Source: Puniceicoccales bacterium
Lineage (GTDB): Bacteria > Verrucomicrobiota > Verrucomicrobiia > Opitutales > JAIRLM01
DNA: 5,725 nt
Direction: 5' to 3'
Assembly: GCA_031254835.1 (NCBI GenBank)
Contig: JAIRTQ010000090.1
Location: 1-5,725 of the forward strand
Each line of letters opens with the position of its first letter. The stretch's first letter is position 1. Below the pieces are notes generated by a model. The model was given only the letters and a program-made list of their open reading frames with translations. It ran no database searches and was not told the DNA's origin. The position numbers and the translations under genes were made by a program. Shown one piece after another: positions 1 through 5,489 of this stretch.

Positions 1-86
1 GCCAAAAGACTCCGCTGCAAAGGCAACGGAACGACAGCGCCAAAGAAGTACACAGCGATAAAGAGAAAAATCAAGAGAATCGCCAA
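1..86 (-). CDS. possible N-terminus of a small membrane protein, cut by window edge
   Basis: Read on the minus strand, one frame is open from base 134 to the left edge. From a TTG at 86 it encodes about 28 residues that look like a membrane anchor: AILLIFLFIAVYFFGAVVPL, then a basic PLQRSLL stretch. Upstream in the same frame the residues are basic (EKFRR), as expected for the cytoplasmic side of an N-terminal signal anchor. There is no in-frame ATG. TTG at 86 is the best standard alternative start, and there is no good Shine-Dalgarno site in front of it (a GGAAG lies about 23 bases upstream). The hydrophobic run is directly visible. That it is a gene is inference, and the function cannot be told from this fragment. 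It would be divergent from the ABC-F gene at 402. Confidence 0.35.
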   Translation of the reverse strand, partial: MAILLIFLFIAVYFFGAVVPLPLQRSLL

Positions 87-401
87 CCGTCGAAATTTTT
101 CGCAGCTTCCAATTTTCCGATTGCCAAAATGGCCTCATGGCATTCTTGGTTGACAGAGGAGAGAGCCTGTCGCGACACAGCAGTTTTCGAAAAGGCGGGG
201 GACAAACAGAGAAACGGAGCGTGCTGAGCCGCTTCGAGCGGATTGATCTCCTGCGAAAGCGGGGGCAGTGGAAGGAAGGCCGCTCCGTGATCGGTCTCCC
301 TAAGACAAAGCCGGAAGAATAGGCTGGCATTTTTTCGCTCCGTGCGCCATTGGCGCCGCAGGGTGTGTTTTTTGCAGCGTTGTACATTTTGAGGGGCCAC
401 C
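87..401. other. intergenic region with no supported gene
   Basis: About 315 bases between the possible leftward membrane gene and the ABC-F gene. Short ORFs exist on both strands but none has a recognisable product or a ribosome binding site. Visible structure is limited to a perfect 10-base palindrome TGTCGCGACA at 168-177, a TTGACA hexamer at 150-155 with no matching -10 box at normal spacing, and a 5-bp GCGCC/GGCGC hairpin with a three-base loop at 344-356. The promoter of the ABC-F gene presumably lies here, but I cannot place it. Confidence 0.5.
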
Positions 402-2198
402 ATGCTGCAGGCGAAACAGCTCAGCTATCGGATTGGTCCGCGCCTGCTTTTTTCGGACGTTTCCTTTGCCTTCCCACCGGAAGCCAAGGTAGGGATCGTC
501 GGCCCCAACGGCGTAGGGAAAACGACACTTTTCCGTATCATGCTGGGAGAGATTACGTCCGACGGCGGAGAAATTTCTTTCCCCAAGGGCTATCGTTTTG
601 TGCAGGTTCGGCAAGAAATGGGCGATTGCCAGCAAACCCCTCTGGCGCTGGTGCTTGATTCTGATCGGGAGCTGGCGCAAATGCGGGAGCGGTTAGATGC
701 CCCGGAGCTGGATGGAATGGAGTTGGCAGAACTTTGGGAGCGGTTCGCCGCCCTCGGGGGATTGGATGGCGAAGCGCGGGCAGCTTCCATTTTGTCGGGG
801 CTGGGGTTTTCCGAAGAGTCCATGCGGCATCCGCTCAGCGACCTTTCCGGCGGATGGCGGGTACGGGTGGCGTTGGCTTCCACGCTCTTTGCACCCTCCG
901 ACTGCCTCCTCCTGGATGAGCCCACGAATCACCTGGACTTCGAAACGGCCCTTTGGCTCGAGCAACACCTCCGCCGAACGGAGAAGTCCTTTTGCATCAT
1001 CTCTCACGAAAGAAAATTCCTCAACAGCGTCTGCGACCACATTCTGCATCTGCAAAATGGCACGGCGCAGCTCTATCGAGGGAACTACGACACTTTTCGC
1101 TCCACATCCGCCTCCGTCCAGCGGGCGCGAGAGATGGAGGGCGTTGCACTGCAACGAAAACGGGAACACCTGCAGTCCTTCGTGGACCGGTTCCGCGCGA
1201 AAGCGTCGAAGGCAAAGCAAGCCCAAAGTCGTCTAAAGATGCTAGAAAAACTGGAAGAGCCGCCCCCGCCGCCCGCCAGCTACTCGGTCACATTCCGCTT
1301 CCCCGCACCAACGCCAAAGGTCGATCGCCGCCTAGTTGCCTTAGAGAAGGTTGCTCTCGGCTATGGCGATCGAACCGTTCTGGGCTCAGTAAATTTGCAA
1401 ATCAATGAAGGAGACCGCATTGCTCTGCTCGGCGCCAACGGCAACGGCAAATCCACGCTGGCCAAGGCGGTGGCCGGCCAGATCGCCCCCCTATCAGGCG
1501 AACGGATCTATGCCAAGTCGCTTAAAATTGCTTATTTTGCTCAGCATCTAGAAGAATCGCTGGACCTGCAAAAAACTCCCGTAGAAATTTTTCGTCAGCG
1601 CTGCGACGGGCAGACGGAGACACAAATTCGTGGCCAGCTCGCCCAATTCGGCATCGGTCAGGAGCGGGCGCTGACCAGGACGGCCCACCTCTCCGGCGGC
1701 GAGAAAACGCGACTACTGCTGGCCATAGGAACCCTTGCGCAGCCGCATCTTTTGGTGCTGGACGAGCCGACGAACCATCTGGACATCGAAGCTCGGGCCG
1801 CCCTCGCCGAAGCCATCCGCAACTACGCGGGAGCCGTACTGCTGGTGACCCATGACTTTCAGACGCTGGCAGATAGTTGCAGAGATTTTTACGTCATCGA
1901 CGGCGGCGGCTGCAAAAAATTTGGCGGATCGCTGGACAACTACGCCCGCTGGCTGCTGGAACGGAACAGCGGCCCAAAGAGTACCGCGACACCGATGGCC
2001 GCGAAGGTCGCTGGGAAGGATGAGCCAAAGAGACGCATGGAGACACTCACGAAAGAATTGGAAGAAAAAACGCTTCTACTGCGGAAAATGGAAAAGGAAC
2101 TTTCGGCGAACTATGATGGGGGTCGCTTTCGGGCACTGGAACGACTGCGAAAAGAAGTAGATGGTCTGGAAACTGCTCTTCTGGAGCTGGAAAGTTAG
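402..2198 (+). CDS. yheS: ABC-F family ATPase, YheS-type ribosome-associated translation factor
   Basis: Soluble protein of 598 residues with two tandem ATP-binding cassettes and no membrane segments. Cassette 1 has Walker A GPNGVGKTT (34-42), signature LSGGWR (148-153), Walker B LLLDEPTNHLD (169-179) and switch His202. Cassette 2 has Walker A GANGNGKST (344-352), signature LSGGEK (430-435), Walker B with DEPTNHLD (454-461) and switch His484. The linker at 254-283 (HLQSFVDRFRAKASKAKQAQ and onward) closely matches, from memory, the E. coli YheS linker that contacts P-site tRNA. A charged coiled-coil tail occupies about 540-598. E. coli YheS is about 637 residues, so this copy is slightly short, mainly in the tail. 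ABC-F proteins of this type bind the ribosomal E site and relieve stalled translation. All catalytic residues are present. A run of five prolines (287-291) follows the linker. ATG 402 has AGGGG six bases upstream. The gene is followed after 2 bases by a pseudouridine synthase, so the two are probably co-transcribed. An antibiotic-resistance ABC-F role is less likely because the linker is the housekeeping type. Confidence 0.93.
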   Translation: MLQAKQLSYRIGPRLLFSDVSFAFPPEAKVGIVGPNGVGKTTLFRIMLGEITSDGGEISFPKGYRFVQVRQEMGDCQQTPLALVLDSDRELAQMRERLDAPELDGMELAELWERFAALGGLDGEARAASILSGLGFSEESMRHPLSDLSGGWRVRVALASTLFAPSDCLLLDEPTNHLDFETALWLEQHLRRTEKSFCIISHERKFLNSVCDHILHLQNGTAQLYRGNYDTFRSTSASVQRAREMEGVALQRKREHLQSFVDRFRAKASKAKQAQSRLKMLEKLEEPPPPPASYSVTFRFPAPTPKVDRRLVALEKVALGYGDRTVLGSVNLQINEGDRIALLGANGNGKSTLAKAVAGQIAPLSGERIYAKSLKIAYFAQHLEESLDLQKTPVEIFRQRCDGQTETQIRGQLAQFGIGQERALTRTAHLSGGEKTRLLLAIGTLAQPHLLVLDEPTNHLDIEARAALAEAIRNYAGAVLLVTHDFQTLADSCRDFYVIDGGGCKKFGGSLDNYARWLLERNSGPKSTATPMAAKVAGKDEPKRRMETLTKELEEKTLLLRKMEKELSANYDGGRFRALERLRKEVDGLETALLELES

Positions 2199-2200
2199 CC

Positions 2201-2998
2201 GTGGCCGATCTTCCGGAAGGAAGGATAGAGAAAAACGGCGAAGGAGGACAGATCGCGCTACTCCGATCCCTTCTGCAGGGCGGCACATCGGTCGTAAATA
2301 CGGACAGCCGCGGGCTTATTGCCATCGAAAAGCCGGCGGGGCTCCTGTCCCATCCGAACGGCCCGGCTGTGCATCGGCGCGCACCCATCGCCGCACCCTA
2401 CGATCCGACCGAACGGGTCTATGTGCTTGACGGAGGCCCTGTTTACCTGCTGAATCGACTGGATTCGGCGACGGGCGGTGTCCTGCTGCTGGCCACGAAC
2501 CGTCCGCTGGCCCGGGCCGTGCGGGAGTCTTTTCGGCGACGGCTGGTTCGGAAAGTCTACTGGGCCTTTAGCTTCGCCGGGAGACGTTTCGACCGGGAAC
2601 TCTGGAAAGACCGGCTCAGCACGGAGCGCATCGGAGAGCGGCTGCGGACTACGGGCGGCGATCAGGAGGCTCACACGGAAGCATTTCTGCGGGAAGTGCG
2701 GCCGGTCGATGAATTTTCGTTGGCACTGCTGGAGCTACACCCCATCACGGGCCGCACTCACCAGCTGCGCTATCAGTGTGGGCGACGGCAATTTCCCATC
2801 ATGGGCGATCGAACCTACGGCGATTTTGCCCTCAACCATCTGGCGGCAAAGAAATTATTCGTCCGAGAGCTCCAACTGCATGCGGCGGAAATTACGCTGA
2901 CCTACGAACTGAACGGCGTTTCTCATGCCTTCGCGGCCCATTCGCCGGCCACGGAAAGCTTTTTGCGCTGGGCAAAATTTGCGACCGTCGGCGCCTAA
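2201..2998 (+). CDS. RluA-family RNA pseudouridine synthase
   Basis: A 265-residue cytoplasmic enzyme expected to convert specific uridines in rRNA or tRNA to pseudouridine. The first conserved block is IAIEKPAGLLSHP (40-52). The catalytic block is LLNRLDSATGGVLLLA (83-98) with Asp88 as the predicted nucleophile. PITGRTHQLR (181-190) matches the family PxTGRTHQ(I/L)R motif; YGD (206-208) and LHA (226-228) complete the fold. No N-terminal S4 domain is visible, so it is a single-domain RluA/TruC-like member; the target uridine cannot be assigned. The usual family motif is HRLDxxTSG; here Asn replaces His and TGG replaces TSG. The start is GTG, 2 bases after the upstream TAG stop, with GGAAAG 6 bases before it, suggesting translational coupling to the ABC-F gene. 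No other standard start precedes the conserved block. An AAGGAGG at 2240-2246 lies inside the gene, but only a non-standard ATC follows it. Assignment to the family is firm; the subfamily is open. Confidence 0.88.
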   Translation: MADLPEGRIEKNGEGGQIALLRSLLQGGTSVVNTDSRGLIAIEKPAGLLSHPNGPAVHRRAPIAAPYDPTERVYVLDGGPVYLLNRLDSATGGVLLLATNRPLARAVRESFRRRLVRKVYWAFSFAGRRFDRELWKDRLSTERIGERLRTTGGDQEAHTEAFLREVRPVDEFSLALLELHPITGRTHQLRYQCGRRQFPIMGDRTYGDFALNHLAAKKLFVRELQLHAAEITLTYELNGVSHAFAAHSPATESFLRWAKFATVGA

Positions 2999-3017
2999 GT
3001 GCCGGCTGAAGTTTTTT
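2987..3017 (+). terminator. weak candidate terminator after the pseudouridine synthase gene
   Basis: GTCGGC (2987-2992) can pair with GCCGGC (3001-3006), with one G-U pair and an 8-base loop that contains the stop codon. Six T follow at 3012-3017, but five bases separate them from the stem. An alternative and mutually exclusive fold pairs GCCGGCT (3001-3007) with AGCCGGC (3038-3044) around an inner GCCG/CGGC hairpin. Either could end plus-strand transcription between the convergent genes. The imperfect spacing keeps this uncertain. Confidence 0.3.
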
Positions 3018-3022
3018 GGCCG

Positions 3023-3130
3023 TCAAGCGGCTATCGGAGCCGGCTCGCGAATTTTGGGAAATGAGAGTTCAAATTCCGCAGCGGATCCATCATACAGCCG
3101 ACACACAGCCTCTTCCGACATGGAAGACAT
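3023..3130 (-). CDS. possible 35-residue small protein downstream of rpsI
   Basis: Starting at ATG 3130 on the minus strand, 35 codons run to a TGA at 3023. The peptide begins MSSMSEEAVCRLYDGSAAEF and ends KIREPAPIAA. A GGGAAAG lies 6 bases before the ATG, a fair but not strong ribosome binding site; a second in-frame ATG is at 3121. The peptide is acidic to neutral, without a membrane segment or a motif I recognise. It lies 45 bases after the rpsI stop on the same strand and could be read from the same transcript. An ORF of this length arises easily by chance in such DNA, so I list it only as a candidate. Confidence 0.2.
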   Translation of the reverse strand: MSSMSEEAVCRLYDGSAAEFELSFPKIREPAPIAA

Positions 3131-3151
3131 CGAAGGCTTTCCCGGCCACCA

Positions 3152-3171
3152 CCGCCGTCAGAAATCGGCGG
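3152..3171 (-). terminator. hairpin just downstream of rpsI
   Basis: CCGCCG (3152-3157) and CGGCGG (3166-3171) form a perfect 6-bp GC stem with an 8-base loop, 4 bases after the rpsI stop codon as transcribed. On the minus strand the base run after the stem is TGGTGG rather than T-rich, so it is not a classical Rho-independent terminator. It could still end or protect the 3' end of the rplM-rpsI transcript. Confidence 0.35.
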
Positions 3172-3175
3172 AAAA

Positions 3176-3580
3176 CTAGCGCTTGGAGAACTGGAAGCGC
3201 TTGCGAGCGCCCGGCTGGCCAGATTTCTTTCTCTCTTTCATGCGCGGATCTCTAGTCAGCATCCCATTGCGTTTCAAAGCAGGCCGCATTTCCGGCCGCA
3301 TTGCCACAAGTGCCCGCGCAACGCCATGCGCAATGGCGCCGGCCTGCCCCATGGTGCCACCACCCTCCACCAGTATGCGCACATCCAGCATGCCGTCCAT
3401 CTCCACCAGCCGAATGGGACCAAAGGCCTGCTGCACGAAAATATCTTGCGGACAGTAATCGGCGACCGACTGCCCATTAATTGTAATTTTTCCCGCGCCA
3501 CGGCGGATGCGGACCCGCGCCACGGCCTCCTTACGGCGGCCCGTGCCTAAAAATTCATTCACTGGAACAGGCATCGACAT
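3176..3580 (-). CDS. rpsI: 30S ribosomal protein S9
   Basis: A 134-residue member of the universal S9 family (E. coli S9 is about 130), a small-subunit protein whose C-terminal tail reaches the P-site tRNA. Visible signatures are FLGTGRRKEAVARVR (10-24), ITINGQ (32-37), GGGTMGQAGAIAHGVARAL (73-91), and the C-terminal LTRDPRMKERKK (108-119) followed by GARKRFQFSKR (124-134). The conserved terminal SKR is intact. Start ATG 3580 is set by a strong AGGAGA 5 bases upstream; a second in-frame ATG at 3574 is also possible. It lies 9 bases after rplM in the standard rplM-rpsI order and should be co-transcribed with it. The tail sequence is of the type I associate with Verrucomicrobiota. Confidence 0.97.
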   Translation of the reverse strand: MSMPVPVNEFLGTGRRKEAVARVRIRRGAGKITINGQSVADYCPQDIFVQQAFGPIRLVEMDGMLDVRILVEGGGTMGQAGAIAHGVARALVAMRPEMRPALKRNGMLTRDPRMKERKKSGQPGARKRFQFSKR

Positions 3581-3585
3581 AACAT

Positions 3586-3592
3586 TCTCCTA
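3586..3592 (-). promoter_or_regulatory. rpsI ribosome binding site overlapping the rplM stop codon
   Basis: Read on the minus strand, the rplM stop TAG runs straight into AGGAGA, giving TAGGAGA. The Shine-Dalgarno site of rpsI therefore shares its first two bases with the last two of the upstream stop codon. A ribosome finishing L13 sits on the rpsI site, which fits coupled, equal production of the two proteins. Confidence 0.8.
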
Positions 3593-4021
3593 GATCTTCT
3601 CTGGATTTTGCGCCCCATGCGGATGATCGGGACCCACGTAGACTTTCAATTTCCCCATCGCCGCCGCCGCAAGCCGATTTTTTGGCATCATGCCCCGCAC
3701 AGCGTGCTCCACCAAGAAACGGCCCTGCCTCTGCCGCATTTGGGCAGCCGTACGATATTTCTCGTTGCCCATGTAGCCAGTATAGAACATGTATTTCTTG
3801 CGCAGGTTTTTTTCGCCACTCAGCCGCACTTTCTCTGCGTTTACCACCACCACGAAATCTCCCGTATCCACATGGGGCGTGTAGGTTGGCTTGTTCCTCC
3901 CGCGCAATATGTTCGCGACACGCACGGCCATACGCCCCAGCGTCTCTTCGGCGGCGTCCAAGAGAAACCACCTTTTCCCCTCGGGCCTATGCTGCTCTTT
4001 TTTTTCCTGCGTACTCTTCAT
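3590..4021 (-). CDS. rplM: 50S ribosomal protein L13
   Basis: A 143-residue member of the L13 family (E. coli L13 is 142), an early-assembling large-subunit protein that binds 23S rRNA. Signatures are WFLLDAAEETLGRMA (18-32), ILRGRNKPTYTPHVDTGDFV (38-57) and the following VVVNAEKV, YTGYMG (80-85), AVRGMMPKN (107-115) and KLKVYVG (124-130). ATG 4021 fits the usual N-terminal length, but its ribosome site is poor: AGGGG lies 11 bases upstream. In E. coli L13 represses its own operon through the leader; whether that holds here cannot be told. Codons 6-8 contain eight consecutive A on the coding strand (3998-4005). The gene lies 100 bases after tRNA-Asn on the same strand. Confidence 0.97.
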   Translation of the reverse strand: MKSTQEKKEQHRPEGKRWFLLDAAEETLGRMAVRVANILRGRNKPTYTPHVDTGDFVVVVNAEKVRLSGEKNLRKKYMFYTGYMGNEKYRTAAQMRQRQGRFLVEHAVRGMMPKNRLAAAAMGKLKVYVGPDHPHGAQNPEKI

Positions 4022-4085
4022 CGCAATTTCGTCCCCTGTGCGTCCGTGCTAAAAAGTTTCGCTTTCTCTTTTGTGCGAAAGAACG

Positions 4086-4091
4086 AGTCAA
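4086..4091 (-). promoter_or_regulatory. possible -35 box for rplM-rpsI
   Basis: TTGACT on the minus strand, 64 bases before the L13 start codon and 30 bases after the tRNA-Asn 3' end. The region 17 bases downstream is A-rich (CACAAAAGAGAAAG) but has no good TATAAT match. It may drive rplM-rpsI separately from the tRNA. It resembles the CTTGAC element before the tRNA gene. Confidence 0.25.
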
Positions 4092-4121
4092 GCGCATTTC
4101 TCGCCCATTGCGTCCACAAAG

Positions 4122-4196
4122 TGGCTGCTCGGGCAGGGCTCGAACCTGCGACCAATCGGTTAACAGCCGACCGCTCTACCACTGAGCTACCGAGCA
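4122..4196 (-). tRNA. tRNA-Asn (anticodon GTT)
   Basis: A complete 75-base cloverleaf with encoded CCA. The acceptor stem TGCTCGG pairs with CCGAGCA (7 of 7), followed by discriminator G and CCA. The D arm is GCTC/GAGC with loop AGTGGTA. The anticodon stem GTCGG/CCGAT (one G-T pair) encloses loop CTGTTAA, with anticodon GTT at 4162-4164. The variable loop is TGGTC. The T arm GCAGG/CCTGC has loop TTCGAGC. The first-base T and discriminator G match the bacterial Asn pattern, as in E. coli. It reads the AAC and AAU codons. It precedes rplM by 100 bases on the same strand with no clear terminator between, so read-through into rplM is possible. Confidence 0.96.
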
Positions 4197-4228
4197 AGAA
4201 TTAGGAGCGGGAAAAATTTGCGGCTCTC

Positions 4229-4234
4229 CGTCAA
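4229..4234 (-). promoter_or_regulatory. possible -35 box for tRNA-Asn
   Basis: CTTGACG on the minus strand, with the TTGACG hexamer starting 38 bases before the mature tRNA 5' end, the right distance for a tRNA promoter. The 17-base spacer ends in an AAATTTTT run, and the expected -10 position is CCCGCT, which is a poor match. The -35 match is strong; the promoter as a whole is not proven. Confidence 0.3.
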
Positions 4235-4267
4235 GAAAATTACCCAAAAATTCCGACGAAGCGGCGA

Positions 4268-4295
4268 TTCCCGAGACGAAATCGCGATTTATATT
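4268..4295 (+). promoter_or_regulatory. possible promoter for the glycosyltransferase
   Basis: TATATT (4290-4295) is a good -10 box. The best -35 at 16-base spacing is TTCCCG (4268-4273), only 3 of 6 matches to consensus. Transcription would begin near 4302, about 30 bases before ATG 4332. The region is divergent with the tRNA promoter. Confidence 0.3.
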
Positions 4296-4331
4296 GCGCC
4301 TGCGCCATGCTAGCGACAGGATTCAGCTGCC

Positions 4332-5489
4332 ATGGAAAGGGTTAGCGGCGATGTGCGCCTTGCGGCCGTACGGGCGGCACAAATTTTGTCCTCCGATGCG
4401 GCATTCGCGGAAACGGAACAGCCGACGGCGGCGGGCAAAGCGCTGCGAAGCCGCGGACAAATTTATTCTAAAACGCTATCCAGGAAGTCATTTCCCAAAT
4501 TTCCAGAAAACTTGTTTTCTAGGCCGCCGGAGAAGGGCGCACCCATTCTGCAGAAGTACATCGACGGCCTTCCGGCCGATGAGCGCTACGGCGTTCTGGC
4601 CCCACTTGTTCGAAAACATTGGAAGTGGTTCTGCAAAGCGGCGCCCTATCTGAAATTTCCAGAGCCGAAGCCATTGGTAAAAGAACAGCCGATCCGCATC
4701 GGCATTCGAGTATGGCGAATGACAGGTGGTGGCATTGAGCGCGTCATGCAGCTGTTGGTCAATCATTTGGCCGAAAAGTCCAACTACCGTATTACTGTTT
4801 TTTTGAATAAATCTCAGGCGGCTAATATCGATTACCTTCTCCGTCAAGCCGTAGAAGTGGTTCCTGTGGTGAAACCGATTAATTGGGAAGCGGCAATGCG
4901 GAAGCATCCTCAGGATTTGATGATCTGCCCGGAAACTTGGGACTTCAAAAATTCTCAAAATGCATTGCTATTGAAAATGTTAGGCATTCGTGTTTTACTG
5001 CAGGAGCACATGGGGCCAAGCTATGCTCATCTATTTCGCAATATGCGGGAAAAATTCGATCATCTTGTCCCCCTCTATTCGGCCTGCGATGGAATGAGCT
5101 GCCTTTCTCATGCGGAATTGCGACAATGGCAAAAAAAATGGCACCGCAAATTCTGTCTATCTGCCGAATCCGCCGACCTTTCCCGTCGAAGATGTGACGC
5201 CGGCGCCATTGGACAGCAAAACGATTCTCTGGGTCGGCCGTTGGGACAAAAACCAGAAGCGGCCCGAATTGGCCCTGCGAGCCTTTGCGAAAATCTTGAA
5301 AGATGTTCCGGACGTGCGGCTTATCATGCTGGGGACAAACACGGGGCAGTGCCAAAAGTGCTATCTGCAGTGCAAAAAGCTCATCGATCGGCTAGGAATC
5401 GGCCGCGCCATCGATATCGCCGGATTTCAGAAGGATTTGGTTCCCTACTATTCCTCCGGCGCCCTACTGCTGTGCACATCGACCTTTGA
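4332..5489 (+). CDS. GT4-type glycosyltransferase, N-terminal part (frame broken at 5131-5138)
   Basis: This frame is open for 385 codons, but only about residues 1-268 look real. IRIGIRVWRMTGGGIERVMQ (121-140) is the N-terminal Rossmann domain of a GT-B glycosyltransferase, with the glycine-rich GGxERV donor/acceptor loop. It continues through MICPETWD (197-204), LLQEHMGPSY (222-231) and the linker GMSCLSHAELRQWQ (254-267). After the A8 tract, residues 270-385 are out-of-frame sequence without family features; the true C-terminal half continues in another frame. The start is unsettled: ATG 4332 has AGGA 10 bases upstream, but residues 1-60 look unlike the rest, and TTG 4512 (codon 61) is an alternative. 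Residues 61-120 form a helical lead-in of unknown role. Such enzymes transfer sugars from nucleotide-sugar donors onto lipid-linked or surface glycans at the cytoplasmic face. The specific substrate cannot be assigned. Confidence 0.75.
   Translation: MERVSGDVRLAAVRAAQILSSDAAFAETEQPTAAGKALRSRGQIYSKTLSRKSFPKFPENLFSRPPEKGAPILQKYIDGLPADERYGVLAPLVRKHWKWFCKAAPYLKFPEPKPLVKEQPIRIGIRVWRMTGGGIERVMQLLVNHLAEKSNYRITVFLNKSQAANIDYLLRQAVEVVPVVKPINWEAAMRKHPQDLMICPETWDFKNSQNALLLKMLGIRVLLQEHMGPSYAHLFRNMREKFDHLVPLYSACDGMSCLSHAELRQWQKKWHRKFCLSAESADLSRRRCDAGAIGQQNDSLGRPLGQKPEAARIGPASLCENLERCSGRAAYHAGDKHGAVPKVLSAVQKAHRSARNRPRHRYRRISEGFGSLLFLRRPTAVHIDL

Noticed and set aside
137..322. 61-codon plus-strand ORF
   Set aside because: No ribosome binding site and no recognisable motif.
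344..373. GCGCC/GGCGC hairpin followed by a T run, as a possible terminator
   Set aside because: The stem is only 5 bp and the six T are 11 bases away, with no gene ending nearby on the plus strand.
71..403. 110-codon minus-strand ORF
   Set aside because: No recognisable motif and no ribosome binding site; its 3' end overlaps the more convincing hydrophobic frame.
590..1408. Several ORFs of 100-180 codons on both strands
   Set aside because: All lie within the ABC-F gene in other frames; their Arg/Pro/Ser-rich composition is typical of shadow frames in GC-rich coding DNA.
402..2198. Antibiotic-resistance ABC-F (Vga/Msr type)
   Set aside because: The linker matches the housekeeping YheS type and the neighbours are core genes.
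3016..3255. 79-codon plus-strand ORF in the convergent gap
   Set aside because: It runs into rpsI antisense, has no ribosome site and no family features.
3608..4204. 198-codon plus-strand ORF ending in a stretch containing AGLEPATNRLTADRSTTEL, and an overlapping 167-codon ORF ending near ARTCDQSVNSRPLYH
   Set aside because: Both are antisense to rplM and translate the reverse complement of tRNA-Asn; such peptides are a well-known false-gene artefact.
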